Shown: positions 16,199-23,800 of the stretch, piece by piece
How the letters are laid out: every line of letters starts with the position of its first letter
Position numbering within the stretch: the first letter of the stretch is position 1
Source of the DNA: Betaproteobacteria bacterium
GTDB taxonomy: Bacteria; Pseudomonadota; Gammaproteobacteria; Burkholderiales; Rhodocyclaceae
Assembly: GCA_947478755.1 (NCBI GenBank)
Contig: CANJXH010000009.1
Coordinates: 1-35,432, forward strand
DNA: 35,432 bases
Reading direction: 5' to 3'
Made by a program: the position numbers and the translations under genes
Notes under the pieces: generated by a model
The model's input: the letters and a program-made list of their open reading frames with translations, nothing else
What the model was told of the DNA's origin: nothing
The model's database searches: none

Positions 16199-17176
16199 AT
16201 GGATATCATTGGCGGCGGCAAGATGCATGTTTACCCATCTTCGGATGAATACCCCCAAGAGAAGGGCGATCACGAGCACTTGCAGGAAAGCTATGTGCTC
16301 CACTTTTTCGACCGGGCGCAGGGCTGCGGCGGCTACTTCCGCATCGGCCATGAACCCAACTGCAACGGCGGTACCATCGCGCTGTGGAGCAACATCGTCA
16401 CGCCCGAAGGATTTTTCCATCGCGCGGACGACGTGAAGATCGCTCCCGGCGACATCACCAAGAACGGCTTCTCCGCCGACAAGGGTGCACTGGCCTACCA
16501 CTGGGATGGCAAGCAGATCACCTGGACGGTGAAGGAAAAGGACATCACTGCCAACCTGAAGCTGGAAGATTTCCACCCTGCAGTCGACGGCTACAAGCGC
16601 GACGGCAAGGTGGGCGACTATGCAGCAGCCCACGTTGAAGTGGCACTGCGCGTGACCGGCACGATCACCTCCCACGGCAAGACCTATCAGGTCGATGGCC
16701 TCGGCATCCGCGACCACGGCTGGGGCGTGCGCCACTGGAATGCCATGCTGTCGCACCGCTGGACGGTGGCGACCTTCGACAAGGACAACTCCTTCTGCGC
16801 AGTGGCGATGCATCTGAGCAGCGACGTGATCGCCAAATTCGGCTGGGTGATTCGCGGCGACAAGGTGATCTTTGCCGACAAGGTCGACATCCTCGCCAAA
16901 ATGGAAGTGGACGGCACCACCAACCGTGGCGGCACGACGACCATGACGCTCAGCACCGGCGAGATCTACACCGCGCACTTCACCCCGGTCACGCCATGCA
17001 TCAACTCATGGATCCACGGCACCGACTGCGTCGACAATTTTTCGCAGGTCACCTGGGGTGACAAGATCGGCGTCGGCTGCTTCGAGACCTCGAACAACAT
17101 GCACGCCGGCACCCGCCGTCCGCAAGTGTTCGATGGCGCCCTCTCGGCCAGCGGTTGGTACCCGACCAAGAAGTGA
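16199..17176 (+). CDS. CrtC/AttH-like (DUF7064/7065-type) protein
   Basis: Cytoplasmic protein of 325 residues with no signal peptide. The segment GLGIRDHGWGVRHWN in the second half resembles the conserved RDHSWG-R motif of the lipocalin-like AttH/CrtC (hydroxyneurosporene synthase-like) group, some members of which hydrate isoprenoid double bonds. The N-terminal ESYVLHFFDRAQGCGGYFRIGHEPN segment also fits. This assignment is from memory and moderate. The ATG at 16199 has an ideal AAGGAG seven bases upstream. It is a single-gene unit that ends 16 bases before a terminator. Being divergent from DUF1214 copy B, it probably belongs to the same pathway. Confidence 0.7.
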   Translation: MDIIGGGKMHVYPSSDEYPQEKGDHEHLQESYVLHFFDRAQGCGGYFRIGHEPNCNGGTIALWSNIVTPEGFFHRADDVKIAPGDITKNGFSADKGALAYHWDGKQITWTVKEKDITANLKLEDFHPAVDGYKRDGKVGDYAAAHVEVALRVTGTITSHGKTYQVDGLGIRDHGWGVRHWNAMLSHRWTVATFDKDNSFCAVAMHLSSDVIAKFGWVIRGDKVIFADKVDILAKMEVDGTTNRGGTTTMTLSTGEIYTAHFTPVTPCINSWIHGTDCVDNFSQVTWGDKIGVGCFETSNNMHAGTRRPQVFDGALSASGWYPTKK

Positions 17177-17192
17177 TTGCGATTGGTGGCAA

Positions 17193-17221
17193 AAAAAAGC
17201 CCGCGCGATGCGGGCTTTTTT
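17193..17221 (+). terminator. Rho-independent terminator after the CrtC/AttH-like gene
   Basis: Stem GCCCGC / GCGGGC with loop GCGAT, flanked by six A on the left and six T on the right, so it can work in both directions. It starts 16 bases after the stop codon. It is nearly identical in core and loop to the terminator at 17911-17953 on the other side of the toxin-antitoxin pair. Confidence 0.9.
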
Positions 17222-17292
17222 GTTATTCGCCAGTAAAAAACCAGAATCGGGGAATTGATCAATGTAATCCCATGCTATACACTGCGGACAGT

Positions 17293-17571
17293 ATGATCAA
17301 AACATTCCAGCACAAGGGCCTGAAGGTCTTTTTCGAGTCCGGCAGCAAGGCAGGTATACAGCCACATCACGCTTCCCGACTGGGGCGGCAGCTGATACGG
17401 TTGGACCTGGCCAAGTCAGCGGCGGACATGAATGTGCCGGGATGGAACATGCACTCTCTGACAGGTTCACTCGCTGGTCACTATTCAGTAACGGTAAATG
17501 GCAACTGGCGGATGACCTTCATGTTTGAAGGTGAAGATGCCGTACTGGTCGACTATCAGGACTATCACTGA
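17293..17571 (+). CDS. higB: type II toxin, HigB/RelE-family mRNA interferase
   Basis: Toxin of 92 residues, the usual size for HigB. It matches the family along its whole length: MIKTFQHKGLKVFFESGSK, the R-G-L-L-L region, then DMNVPGWNMHSLTGSLAGHYSVTVNGNWRMTF and the C-terminal DYQDYH. HigB cuts translated mRNA on the ribosome. An upstream in-frame extension exists, but the ATG at 17293 matches the family start. Toxin first, antitoxin second is the usual higBA order. TATACA at 17275-17280 is a possible -10, with an ATAC/GTAT near-palindrome around it that could be the autorepressor site (weak). Confidence 0.9.
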   Translation: MIKTFQHKGLKVFFESGSKAGIQPHHASRLGRQLIRLDLAKSAADMNVPGWNMHSLTGSLAGHYSVTVNGNWRMTFMFEGEDAVLVDYQDYH

Positions 17572-17583
17572 AAGGAATTGAAA

Positions 17584-17901
17584 ATGAGTCGAATGCATAA
17601 CCCACCGCACCCTGGCGAAACCTTGCGCGAAGACGTGTTGCCGGCACTGGGATTGAGCGTAACTGATGCAGCCGACCAGCTTGGCGTGACGCGCGCTGCA
17701 TTGTCACGCGTGCTGAATGGACGTGCGGCGATATCCCCACAGATGGCGTTGCGGCTAGAGGGCTGGCTGGGTGTGAAGAACGGTGGACGCGCCGATCTGT
17801 GGATTGCGCAACAGGCGGCTTACGACTTGTCCAAGGCGCGAAAAATCGGCATCCCAAAGGTTAAACGCGCAAAGATGGATGGGCTGAAGCTGGCTGCATG
17901 A
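17584..17901 (+). CDS. higA: HigA-type antitoxin, XRE-family DNA-binding protein
   Basis: Antitoxin of 105 residues that should bind HigB and repress the shared promoter. It begins with the family signature MSRMHNPPHPGETLREDVLPALG, followed by a Cro/XRE helix-turn-helix (SVTDAADQLGVTRAALSRVLNGRAAIS) and a short C-terminal part. The ATG at 17584 has AAAGGA seven bases upstream; a TTG two codons earlier is not favoured. It lies 12 bases after the toxin stop and ends just before a long terminator. Confidence 0.93.
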   Translation: MSRMHNPPHPGETLREDVLPALGLSVTDAADQLGVTRAALSRVLNGRAAISPQMALRLEGWLGVKNGGRADLWIAQQAAYDLSKARKIGIPKVKRAKMDGLKLAA

Positions 17902-17910
17902 CAACATGCG

Positions 17911-17953
17911 CCCCAACAAAAAAGCCCGCGTGATGCGGGCTTTTTTGTTGGGG
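17911..17953. terminator. bidirectional terminator between higA and aldehyde dehydrogenase
   Basis: Perfect 19-base stem CCCCAACAAAAAAGCCCGC, five-base loop GTGAT, and its complement to 17953. It lies 9 bases after the higA stop and 10 bases before the stop of the convergent aldehyde dehydrogenase gene, so it serves both. The T6 run lies within the stem, as is common for bidirectional terminators. Confidence 0.93.
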
Positions 17954-17963
17954 CGGACGCAGC

Positions 17964-19397
17964 CTATAACTTCAAGGCCTTGCGCATCGCATTGGCGAGG
18001 CCCGCGCCGTAGGGCGGCGCAATGTACTTGGTGACGTCGAACCACGGCCGCACCGCATAGCCCTTGCCGTTGGACATGGTCTTGAAACCGTCGTAGGCCA
18101 GATAGCGGCCCATGCCGCTTTCGCCAACGCCACCGAAGGGCACATCCTGCATGAAGGGGTGGAGCATCACGTCATTGAAGCTGATGCCGCCGGCGTAGGT
18201 GTTCTTGAGGATGAAGTCGCGATCCGCCTCGCTGCCGCCAATGAAATACATGGCGAGCGGACGAGAGAGCTTGGCCAGCACCTTCGCCGCGCCCTGAAGC
18301 GTGTCGTAGCTCACCACGGGAATGATGGGGCCGAAGATTTCCTCGTGCATCAGCGCGGCATCGAGCGGCGGGTTGATCACCAGCACCGGCGGGAAGGGGT
18401 CACGCGTGGCGAGCTGGTCAATGGGCGTACCGTCGAGCACTTCGACCTGTGCCCCACGCTGCGCGGCATCGGCCACCAGATGCGCAAGCCGGCTGCGCTG
18501 CCGGTCGAGATGCACGTGGGTGAAGTCCGGTCCCTGCGCGTATTGCGGGTGCATGCGCTGCAAGGCCGCCTTCACCTCGCCGACAAAGGCATCGGTGTCG
18601 CTGGCCTGCACATAGGCAAAGTCGGGCGCCATGCACACCTGTCCGGCATTGGTGGTCTTGCCGTTGATGAACTTGGCAGCGGCGTACTTGAGGTCAGCCC
18701 CCTTGACGACGATGCAGGGCGACTTGCCGCCGAGTTCCAGCGTCACCGGCACCAGATTTTCGGCCGCCGCGCGCAGCACATGGCGCGCGGTACCGGCGCC
18801 GCCGGTGAACACGAGGTGGTCGAAAGGCACTGCGGTAAATGCCTGCGAGACCTCAATGCCGCCGGTGACGACATCGACTTCATCTTCGTTGAAGGCTTCG
18901 CGCACCATGGCGGCAATCAGATCGGCCGTCTGCGGCACCAGCTCGGATGGCTTCAAGAAGGCGCGGTTGCCGGCCGCGAGGATGCTGCCCAGCGGGCTGA
19001 AGGCCAGCGCGACAGGCGCATTCCACGGCGACACCTTGCCCACCACGCCCAGCGGCTGATGGAAAACGCCGGCACGGCCGCCGATCAGGCCCATGGGGAA
19101 CTCGGGCTTGCGCTTTTCCGGACGCATCCAGCGCTCGACATGCTTCAGCGAATACTTGAGCGTGCGCACCGGCGCCATCACGTCAACCAGCAGGTTGATC
19201 GGCTCGGGGCGACCGGCAAAGTCCGCATTGATGGTGTCGGAGATGCGCTTTTCGTTTTTGATCAGCACATCCACTGCGCGACGCAGGCGGTCGATGCGCA
19301 CCGCAGCCGTCGGATAGGGATCGTTCTCGTGCGCTGCACGCAGGCGCGCGAGGCGGGCAAGCAGATCGGCACGGACGTCGGGGGCGGGGGAATTCAT
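17964..19397 (-). CDS. aldehyde dehydrogenase, coniferyl-aldehyde-dehydrogenase-like
   Basis: NAD(P)-dependent aldehyde dehydrogenase of 477 residues that oxidises an aldehyde to the acid. Catalytic Cys255 lies in TTNAGQVCMAPDF, general base Glu221 in LELGGKSP, the oxyanion Asn126 in SPWNAP, and Lys149 in KPSE. The N-AGQ-C-APD form and the C-terminal NDVMLHPFMQDVPFGGVGESGMG are typical of the coniferyl/class-3-like aldehyde dehydrogenases. The ATG at 19397 has AAAGGAG at good spacing. It ends at the shared terminator with higA. Its role may be oxidation of an aldehyde made by the upstream oxygenases, but it may also be unrelated. Confidence 0.93.
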   Translation of the reverse strand: MNSPAPDVRADLLARLARLRAAHENDPYPTAAVRIDRLRRAVDVLIKNEKRISDTINADFAGRPEPINLLVDVMAPVRTLKYSLKHVERWMRPEKRKPEFPMGLIGGRAGVFHQPLGVVGKVSPWNAPVALAFSPLGSILAAGNRAFLKPSELVPQTADLIAAMVREAFNEDEVDVVTGGIEVSQAFTAVPFDHLVFTGGAGTARHVLRAAAENLVPVTLELGGKSPCIVVKGADLKYAAAKFINGKTTNAGQVCMAPDFAYVQASDTDAFVGEVKAALQRMHPQYAQGPDFTHVHLDRQRSRLAHLVADAAQRGAQVEVLDGTPIDQLATRDPFPPVLVINPPLDAALMHEEIFGPIIPVVSYDTLQGAAKVLAKLSRPLAMYFIGGSEADRDFILKNTYAGGISFNDVMLHPFMQDVPFGGVGESGMGRYLAYDGFKTMSNGKGYAVRPWFDVTKYIAPPYGAGLANAMRKALKL

Positions 19398-19487
19398 GTC
19401 AGCTCCTTTATTCTTGATTCGCTGTTTTGCCGCAACGGGACAGCAAGGCAATGCGCGGCCTGGTGAGTGGATGCACGGATTTTACCG

Positions 19488-19509
19488 GGTCAGCGCCGCC
19501 GCGCTGACC
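19488..19509 (-). terminator. hairpin between cytochrome c and aldehyde dehydrogenase genes
   Basis: GGTCAGCGC, four-base loop, GCGCTGACC: a perfect nine-base stem, 81 bases past the cytochrome c stop on the minus strand. No T run follows, so termination is uncertain; it could also be a structured leader or an operator upstream of the aldehyde dehydrogenase. Confidence 0.4.
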
Positions 19510-19590
19510 ACGTGTTCGGCAGCCACAATATGTCGCGACCGGCGCTACCTCAGGAGCAGACAGGTAACGGGCAGCACCGGCATGAAACAG

Positions 19591-19923
19591 CTACTTCGTG
19601 GCGAGTATCCACTGCACCAGCATCATCGCTTCCACCTCGGCAAGCTCGACGCGGGCGCTGCTGGGCGGCATCTTGGTGGCCCCCCAGTGCACCGTGGCAC
19701 CGCTGCTGCCCTTCATCACCACCTCCTGCAACATGGTCTGGGCGTTGTTGAGCCCACGAAAGCGATTGGCGATGTTCTTGAACGATGGGCCGACCATGTC
19801 CTTGTCGACCGAGTGGCAACTGAGGCACTGCTTCTGTTTCGCCATGTCGAGCATGCCGTCGGCGTGGGCCGGCGCGATGAAGGCGATGGAGAGAAAGGAA
19901 ACTGTCGCGATGATTTTTTTCAT
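19591..19923 (-). CDS. class I c-type cytochrome (c551-like), periplasmic
   Basis: Electron carrier of 110 residues. Signal peptide MKKIIATVSFLSIAFIAPAHA is cut before DG. The heme site is CLSCH at residues 33-37 and the axial methionine is Met85 in WGATKMPPS, the pattern of small monoheme cytochromes c551/c552. The ATG at 19923 has AGAGGAG about seven bases upstream. It is transcribed alone or together with the downstream aldehyde dehydrogenase (193-base gap). It is divergent from the kinase-like gene at 20074. Confidence 0.93.
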   Translation of the reverse strand: MKKIIATVSFLSIAFIAPAHADGMLDMAKQKQCLSCHSVDKDMVGPSFKNIANRFRGLNNAQTMLQEVVMKGSSGATVHWGATKMPPSSARVELAEVEAMMLVQWILATK

Positions 19924-20073
19924 GGTGTGACTCCTCTTTGTCGATAGGCAAGACGCCAGACTTCACCCTACGACGACCGTCCAGCCGCACCTTGATGCAG
20001 GTCAAGCGTTTGGCAGCAAGCCGGTTCCGCAGGTAGGATGCGAATTCCCCCTCGCGACAAAGACGGACTGACC

Positions 20074-21420
20074 ATGAGCCAACAAAACACCACCATCATC
20101 GGCGCCACCCCCGAGACCGTGCGCAGCTATCTGCTGGTGCTGGCCGAAGCGCTGAAAGGCACGGTGATGCCCCGGCTCGACGGCCATGCCCACTCGATCG
20201 CCGACGAGTGCGCGATGATCGCCACACGGCTGGCGCAGCAGATCAGCGGTGACCCGGCGGCAAAGGCGCTGCTGGCGATGGTGGCGACCAATGGCGCGGA
20301 CGATACCAACGATACCAACGCCGGTCGGCTTCGCGACGTGAGCGCGGAACGGCGTGCCTTTGACCTGGTCGAGACCGAGGCCAAGGCGCTGTTCGGTGAA
20401 GGCCTGCACAACGAACCGGCGCGCGCATTCGATCGGCAACGATTCGAGAACTACCTGCAACAGCATCCGCTGGGCGGGCGCGACACCTGCATCGTCGAGA
20501 CCACCATGCTCTCGGGCGGACGCTCGAAAACGACGACGCTGATCACTCAGGAAGGCGCCCGCGATCTGCCGCGCCAGTTTGTGCTGCGCCAGGACGGCAC
20601 CGGTGCCCAGCAGGAATTCACCAAAGAGCTGGTGCGTCCGATAGCGCTGGAATACCAGATCATGGCCTTCGCCCACGCCAACGGCATCAAGGCCCCGCGC
20701 ACGCTGTTGCTGGAGGCCTCGACCGAGCCGATGGGCGGCGCCTTCATGGCGATCGAGCGTTGCGCCGGCAGTGCTGCGGGCGACATGTTCAAGCCGCTGA
20801 AGTCCGACCGTTACGCGCTGGAGCTGGCGGCACAACTGGGCCAATTGCACAGCCGACCGGTGGACAGCCTTGCCGCCACGGTACCGATGCGCAGCAGCAC
20901 CGAAGCGCAACTGAGCCGGGAACTCGCCGGCATGCGCGAGGTGCATCAGCAGATGGGCACACCGAGCCGTACCGTCGATATCGCGCTCGACTGGATGCAG
21001 GAGAACATCGCCAAGGTGCAAGGCCCGCTGAGCCTGGTGCATGGCGACATGGCCTACAACAACACCATGGCCGAGAACGGCCATCTGGTGGCCTTCCTCG
21101 ACTGGGAACTGTCTCACCTCGGCAACGCGGCGAAGGATCTCGGCTTCGTCCGGACCAGTATCGAGCAGGTGCTGCCGTGGCCGCAATTCATGGCCGCTTA
21201 CGAGGCCGCAGGTGGACCGGTCTTTTCACCACTCACCATCGACTTCTACACCCTGTGGGGCCAGATGTGGCTGTACTCGATCACCCAGCAGTCCCGCGTC
21301 GGCGTGGTCAAGCATGGCCTGAAGGACATCGAGCTGGTGCACTACTGCGCGCACTTCGGGCCGGTGATCATGCAACGCATGGCGCGCACGCTGGAGGCAG
21401 TGCTGGGCAAGCCCGCCTGA
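20074..21420 (+). CDS. phosphotransferase-family protein (aminoglycoside-phosphotransferase/choline-kinase fold)
   Basis: Protein of 448 residues. About 130 N-terminal residues of helical sequence precede a kinase-like domain. The catalytic loop is HGDMAYNN with His323-Gly-Asp325, and the metal-binding Asp343 is in FLDWELSHLG, the usual Brenner-type pattern of APH kinases. Members next to lipid and acyl-CoA genes resemble the ACAD10/11 kinase domain, which phosphorylates hydroxyacyl-CoA compounds; here the substrate is unknown and antibiotic resistance is unlikely from the context. The ATG at 20074 is the family-like start with only a weak ribosome site. It is divergent from the cytochrome c gene. 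Confidence 0.88.
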   Translation: MSQQNTTIIGATPETVRSYLLVLAEALKGTVMPRLDGHAHSIADECAMIATRLAQQISGDPAAKALLAMVATNGADDTNDTNAGRLRDVSAERRAFDLVETEAKALFGEGLHNEPARAFDRQRFENYLQQHPLGGRDTCIVETTMLSGGRSKTTTLITQEGARDLPRQFVLRQDGTGAQQEFTKELVRPIALEYQIMAFAHANGIKAPRTLLLEASTEPMGGAFMAIERCAGSAAGDMFKPLKSDRYALELAAQLGQLHSRPVDSLAATVPMRSSTEAQLSRELAGMREVHQQMGTPSRTVDIALDWMQENIAKVQGPLSLVHGDMAYNNTMAENGHLVAFLDWELSHLGNAAKDLGFVRTSIEQVLPWPQFMAAYEAAGGPVFSPLTIDFYTLWGQMWLYSITQQSRVGVVKHGLKDIELVHYCAHFGPVIMQRMARTLEAVLGKPA

Positions 21421-21501
21421 GCTGCGCAGATACGCCGAAAGCATCGAAAAAGGCAGGCTTTTGGCGCGTGGCCGGCGTTCCGGCGATGCAGTGCCTGTGC
21501 C

Positions 21502-21522
21502 TATAATTGTGGCAACAATTAT
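21502..21522 (+). promoter_or_regulatory. -10 element overlapped by a 20-base palindrome
   Basis: TATAAT at 21502-21507 is a perfect -10 hexamer. It overlaps the palindrome ATAATTGTGGCAACAATTAT at 21503-21522 (eight-base arms, four-base spacer). The -35 region is poor (TTCCGG-like), as in activated or tightly regulated promoters. A transcript would start near 21514, about 120 bases before the LTA-synthase-like gene. The rest of the 215-base gap shows nothing else clear. Confidence 0.5.
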
Positions 21523-21635
21523 TCGACGCACCCTACCCCGGAAATTCAGCACATGGCAGGACCAAGGCACAGGCGCGGCTTCATGCCGCATGACGCACTC
21601 GCCGGTTTTTTTCGGTCGCTGCACAAGGTAAGCAC

Positions 21636-23726
21636 ATGAGCATGTTCCGCAGTTCTCCTGGCAAACCTGCCATCAACCTGCTCACGCTGACACCCGCCTT
21701 CCTGTTGTCCAGCGCGCTGCTGCTGGCAGGTTTCCGGGCCGCCTTCCTGTGGCGTTACGCCGATGCCGCCAGCCTTGCCGGCATGGGGCAAGATATTGTC
21801 CATGCCTTTGTCCTCGGCCTGCGTTTTGACCTCAAGGTCGCCTGTGTCGCCACCCTGCTGTGGCTGATACCGCTGGCGCTGCTGCAAGGGCTGCTGTCGC
21901 GCCACCCCGCGCGTGCCGCCACCATTGCGCGCTGGCGTGATGCCGGTCTGCTGTTCTGGTTGTGCGTGCAGGCGCTGCTGTCGGTGGTGCAGCATTACTA
22001 CTTCGGCTTTTACCAGACGCCCTTCACGCCCATGGTCTTCGGCCTCGCCGACGACGACACCGTCAACGTGCTGCGCACCGTCTGGCAGGACTACCCGGTA
22101 CTGCGCGCCCTGCTCGGCGTCGCCCTGCTCGGTTGGCTGGGCAACTGGCTGACGCACCGGCTGGCCGCCCGCATCAGCAGGGTGTGGCCACCCTCGGGCT
22201 GGTCGCGCGGCTGGCGCCGAGGCCTGCTCAATACGCTGTTGGCGATCATCGTCGTGCTGCTCGCGCGCGGCTCGCTGGCGACTTTCCCGCTGAACAAGGA
22301 AGCGTCCTGGTTCTCGCTCAACCCGATGCTCAACAATGCCGCGCGCAATGCCCCGCAGACGCTGTATGACGCCTGGCGCTCGCGACAGGATGATTCGACC
22401 AAAATCGAGCGCGCCGACGAAGGGCTCAAAGCCCACGGCTTTGACAACGTCTTCGATGCCGCGACCGCCGCCGCCGGGCATCCCGTGCATAGCATCGAAG
22501 CAGTCGAAAACCTGTTCTGGCGCACGTCACCTGCCAGCAACAGCAACGCCCGTCCGCATGTCGTATTTGTTTTGATGGAGTCCTGGAGCGGCTACATGCT
22601 GAGCTTTGACGACCCCGACAAGACCGATCTGCTGGGCCGCCTGCGGCCGCTGACCAAAAGCGACTACTGGTTCCACAACTTCCTGCCCTCGCAGGGCGGC
22701 ACCCATGCCTCGATGGAAGCGCTGCTGTTCAATACGCCCATCACGCCGCTGACGCTGGGCGCCTATCGCAAGATACCCTTTGACACCAACATCACCTGGC
22801 CTTTCCGCCAGGCCGGATACGACACCGTGCTGGTGACCGGTGGCAGCGCACTGTGGCGCGACCTGCGTGATGCCATGCGCTACCAGGGTTTCGACAAGAT
22901 CTACGACAAGGCCGACATCAGCGCACGCTACCGCGAAGCACGATCAAACGACTGGGGTGTGCCGGACGAATATCTGTTCCGCTACGCCCACGACCTCCTG
23001 CAACAGGCTGATCGCGAGGGCCGTCACCTGTTGCTGATCGTGCAGACCACCACCAACCACCCACCCTTCCAGTTGCCGCCGGAACGTCGCGTGCCGCTCG
23101 ACACGACACAGCTTCGCGCCATCTCACGCCTGCCGCCCGAGACCGTGGACAATGTCGCGCAGACCTATCGATATTCAAGCGACCAGCTGGCTGGCTTCGT
23201 CGGCGAGATCAAGTCCGGCACACTGGCGGACCACACGCTGATCGGTGCCGCCGGCGACCACAACATGCGTTATTTCTTCGGCTTCAAGCGGCCGCGCGAT
23301 TCTTACATCGCAGACTTTGTCGCCAGCTACATGTACCTGCCGCCGGCCATGCGCCCGGCGCGCGGTCTCGACATGGACGCCTTTTATTCACACCAGGATT
23401 TCTTCCCCACCTTCATGGCGCTGGCACTGCCGCCGGGCATCCGCTATTTTGCCGGCGGCGAAAACATGCTCGCGCCGCAACGCACGCAGGACTCTGCCTA
23501 CTGCTGGTATTCAGGCTTGTATGCGCGCGAAGGCTATGTCAGCGGCAAAGCCAAAAATCCGGCCGCGTTTACCTGGCAAGCGGGGCGCCTGCTGGCACCG
23601 GCCGCAACCGCGACACCTGTGTTGATGGAAAAATTCCGCCGTGCCGATGCACGTCTGGCATTGCAGGACTGGTGGATTCGCCGCCGCGCACTGGGGCAGC
23701 AAGACGCGCAAGCGACGAAACACTGA
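21636..23726 (+). CDS. LTA synthase-like membrane sulfatase-fold phosphotransferase
   Basis: Membrane enzyme of 696 residues. The first ~220 residues hold about five membrane segments (near 13-36, 55-85, 103-125, 155-175, 198-215). The rest is an extracytoplasmic sulfatase/alkaline-phosphatase-fold domain. Metal and catalytic residues visible are Glu315 in VVFVLMESWSGY, the likely nucleophile Thr356 in SQGGTHASMEAL, DH in GAAGDHNMRYF and the YSHQDFFPTF segment. Relatives transfer phosphoglycerol or phosphoethanolamine to glycans or lipids. In a Gram-negative this probably decorates a periplasmic glucan or lipid A (inference). The ATG at 21636 has AAGG seven bases upstream. Confidence 0.9.
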   Translation: MSMFRSSPGKPAINLLTLTPAFLLSSALLLAGFRAAFLWRYADAASLAGMGQDIVHAFVLGLRFDLKVACVATLLWLIPLALLQGLLSRHPARAATIARWRDAGLLFWLCVQALLSVVQHYYFGFYQTPFTPMVFGLADDDTVNVLRTVWQDYPVLRALLGVALLGWLGNWLTHRLAARISRVWPPSGWSRGWRRGLLNTLLAIIVVLLARGSLATFPLNKEASWFSLNPMLNNAARNAPQTLYDAWRSRQDDSTKIERADEGLKAHGFDNVFDAATAAAGHPVHSIEAVENLFWRTSPASNSNARPHVVFVLMESWSGYMLSFDDPDKTDLLGRLRPLTKSDYWFHNFLPSQGGTHASMEALLFNTPITPLTLGAYRKIPFDTNITWPFRQAGYDTVLVTGGSALWRDLRDAMRYQGFDKIYDKADISARYREARSNDWGVPDEYLFRYAHDLLQQADREGRHLLLIVQTTTNHPPFQLPPERRVPLDTTQLRAISRLPPETVDNVAQTYRYSSDQLAGFVGEIKSGTLADHTLIGAAGDHNMRYFFGFKRPRDSYIADFVASYMYLPPAMRPARGLDMDAFYSHQDFFPTFMALALPPGIRYFAGGENMLAPQRTQDSAYCWYSGLYAREGYVSGKAKNPAAFTWQAGRLLAPAATATPVLMEKFRRADARLALQDWWIRRRALGQQDAQATKH

Positions 23727-23748
23727 AGTAAGCCTACTAAAGCAAGGC

Positions 23749-23783
23749 AAGCACCACAATGCATTGCCTGCATTGCGGTGCTT
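23749..23783. terminator. hairpin between convergent genes
   Basis: Fifteen-base stem (AAGCACC-A-CAATGCA against TGCATTG-C-GGTGCTT) with loop TTGCC, between the LTA-synthase-like stop (23726) and the convergent FkbM stop (23801). The single mismatch becomes a G-U pair in the minus-strand RNA, so it is best suited to the FkbM transcript. There is no T run, so it is a probable rather than certain terminator. Confidence 0.55.
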
Positions 23784-23800
23784 GATCAGTTCGCTGCCAA

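Noticed and set aside
18159-19466. 435-residue plus-strand frame opposite the aldehyde dehydrogenase
   Set aside because: Fully antisense to a complete dehydrogenase with all catalytic residues.
20002-21186. 394-residue minus-strand frame opposite the phosphotransferase-family gene
   Set aside because: His/Arg/Gln-rich shadow of a gene with intact kinase motifs.
20074-21420. Possible aminoglycoside resistance gene
   Set aside because: Only the general phosphotransferase fold is shared; length, N-terminal helical extension and context differ from resistance enzymes.
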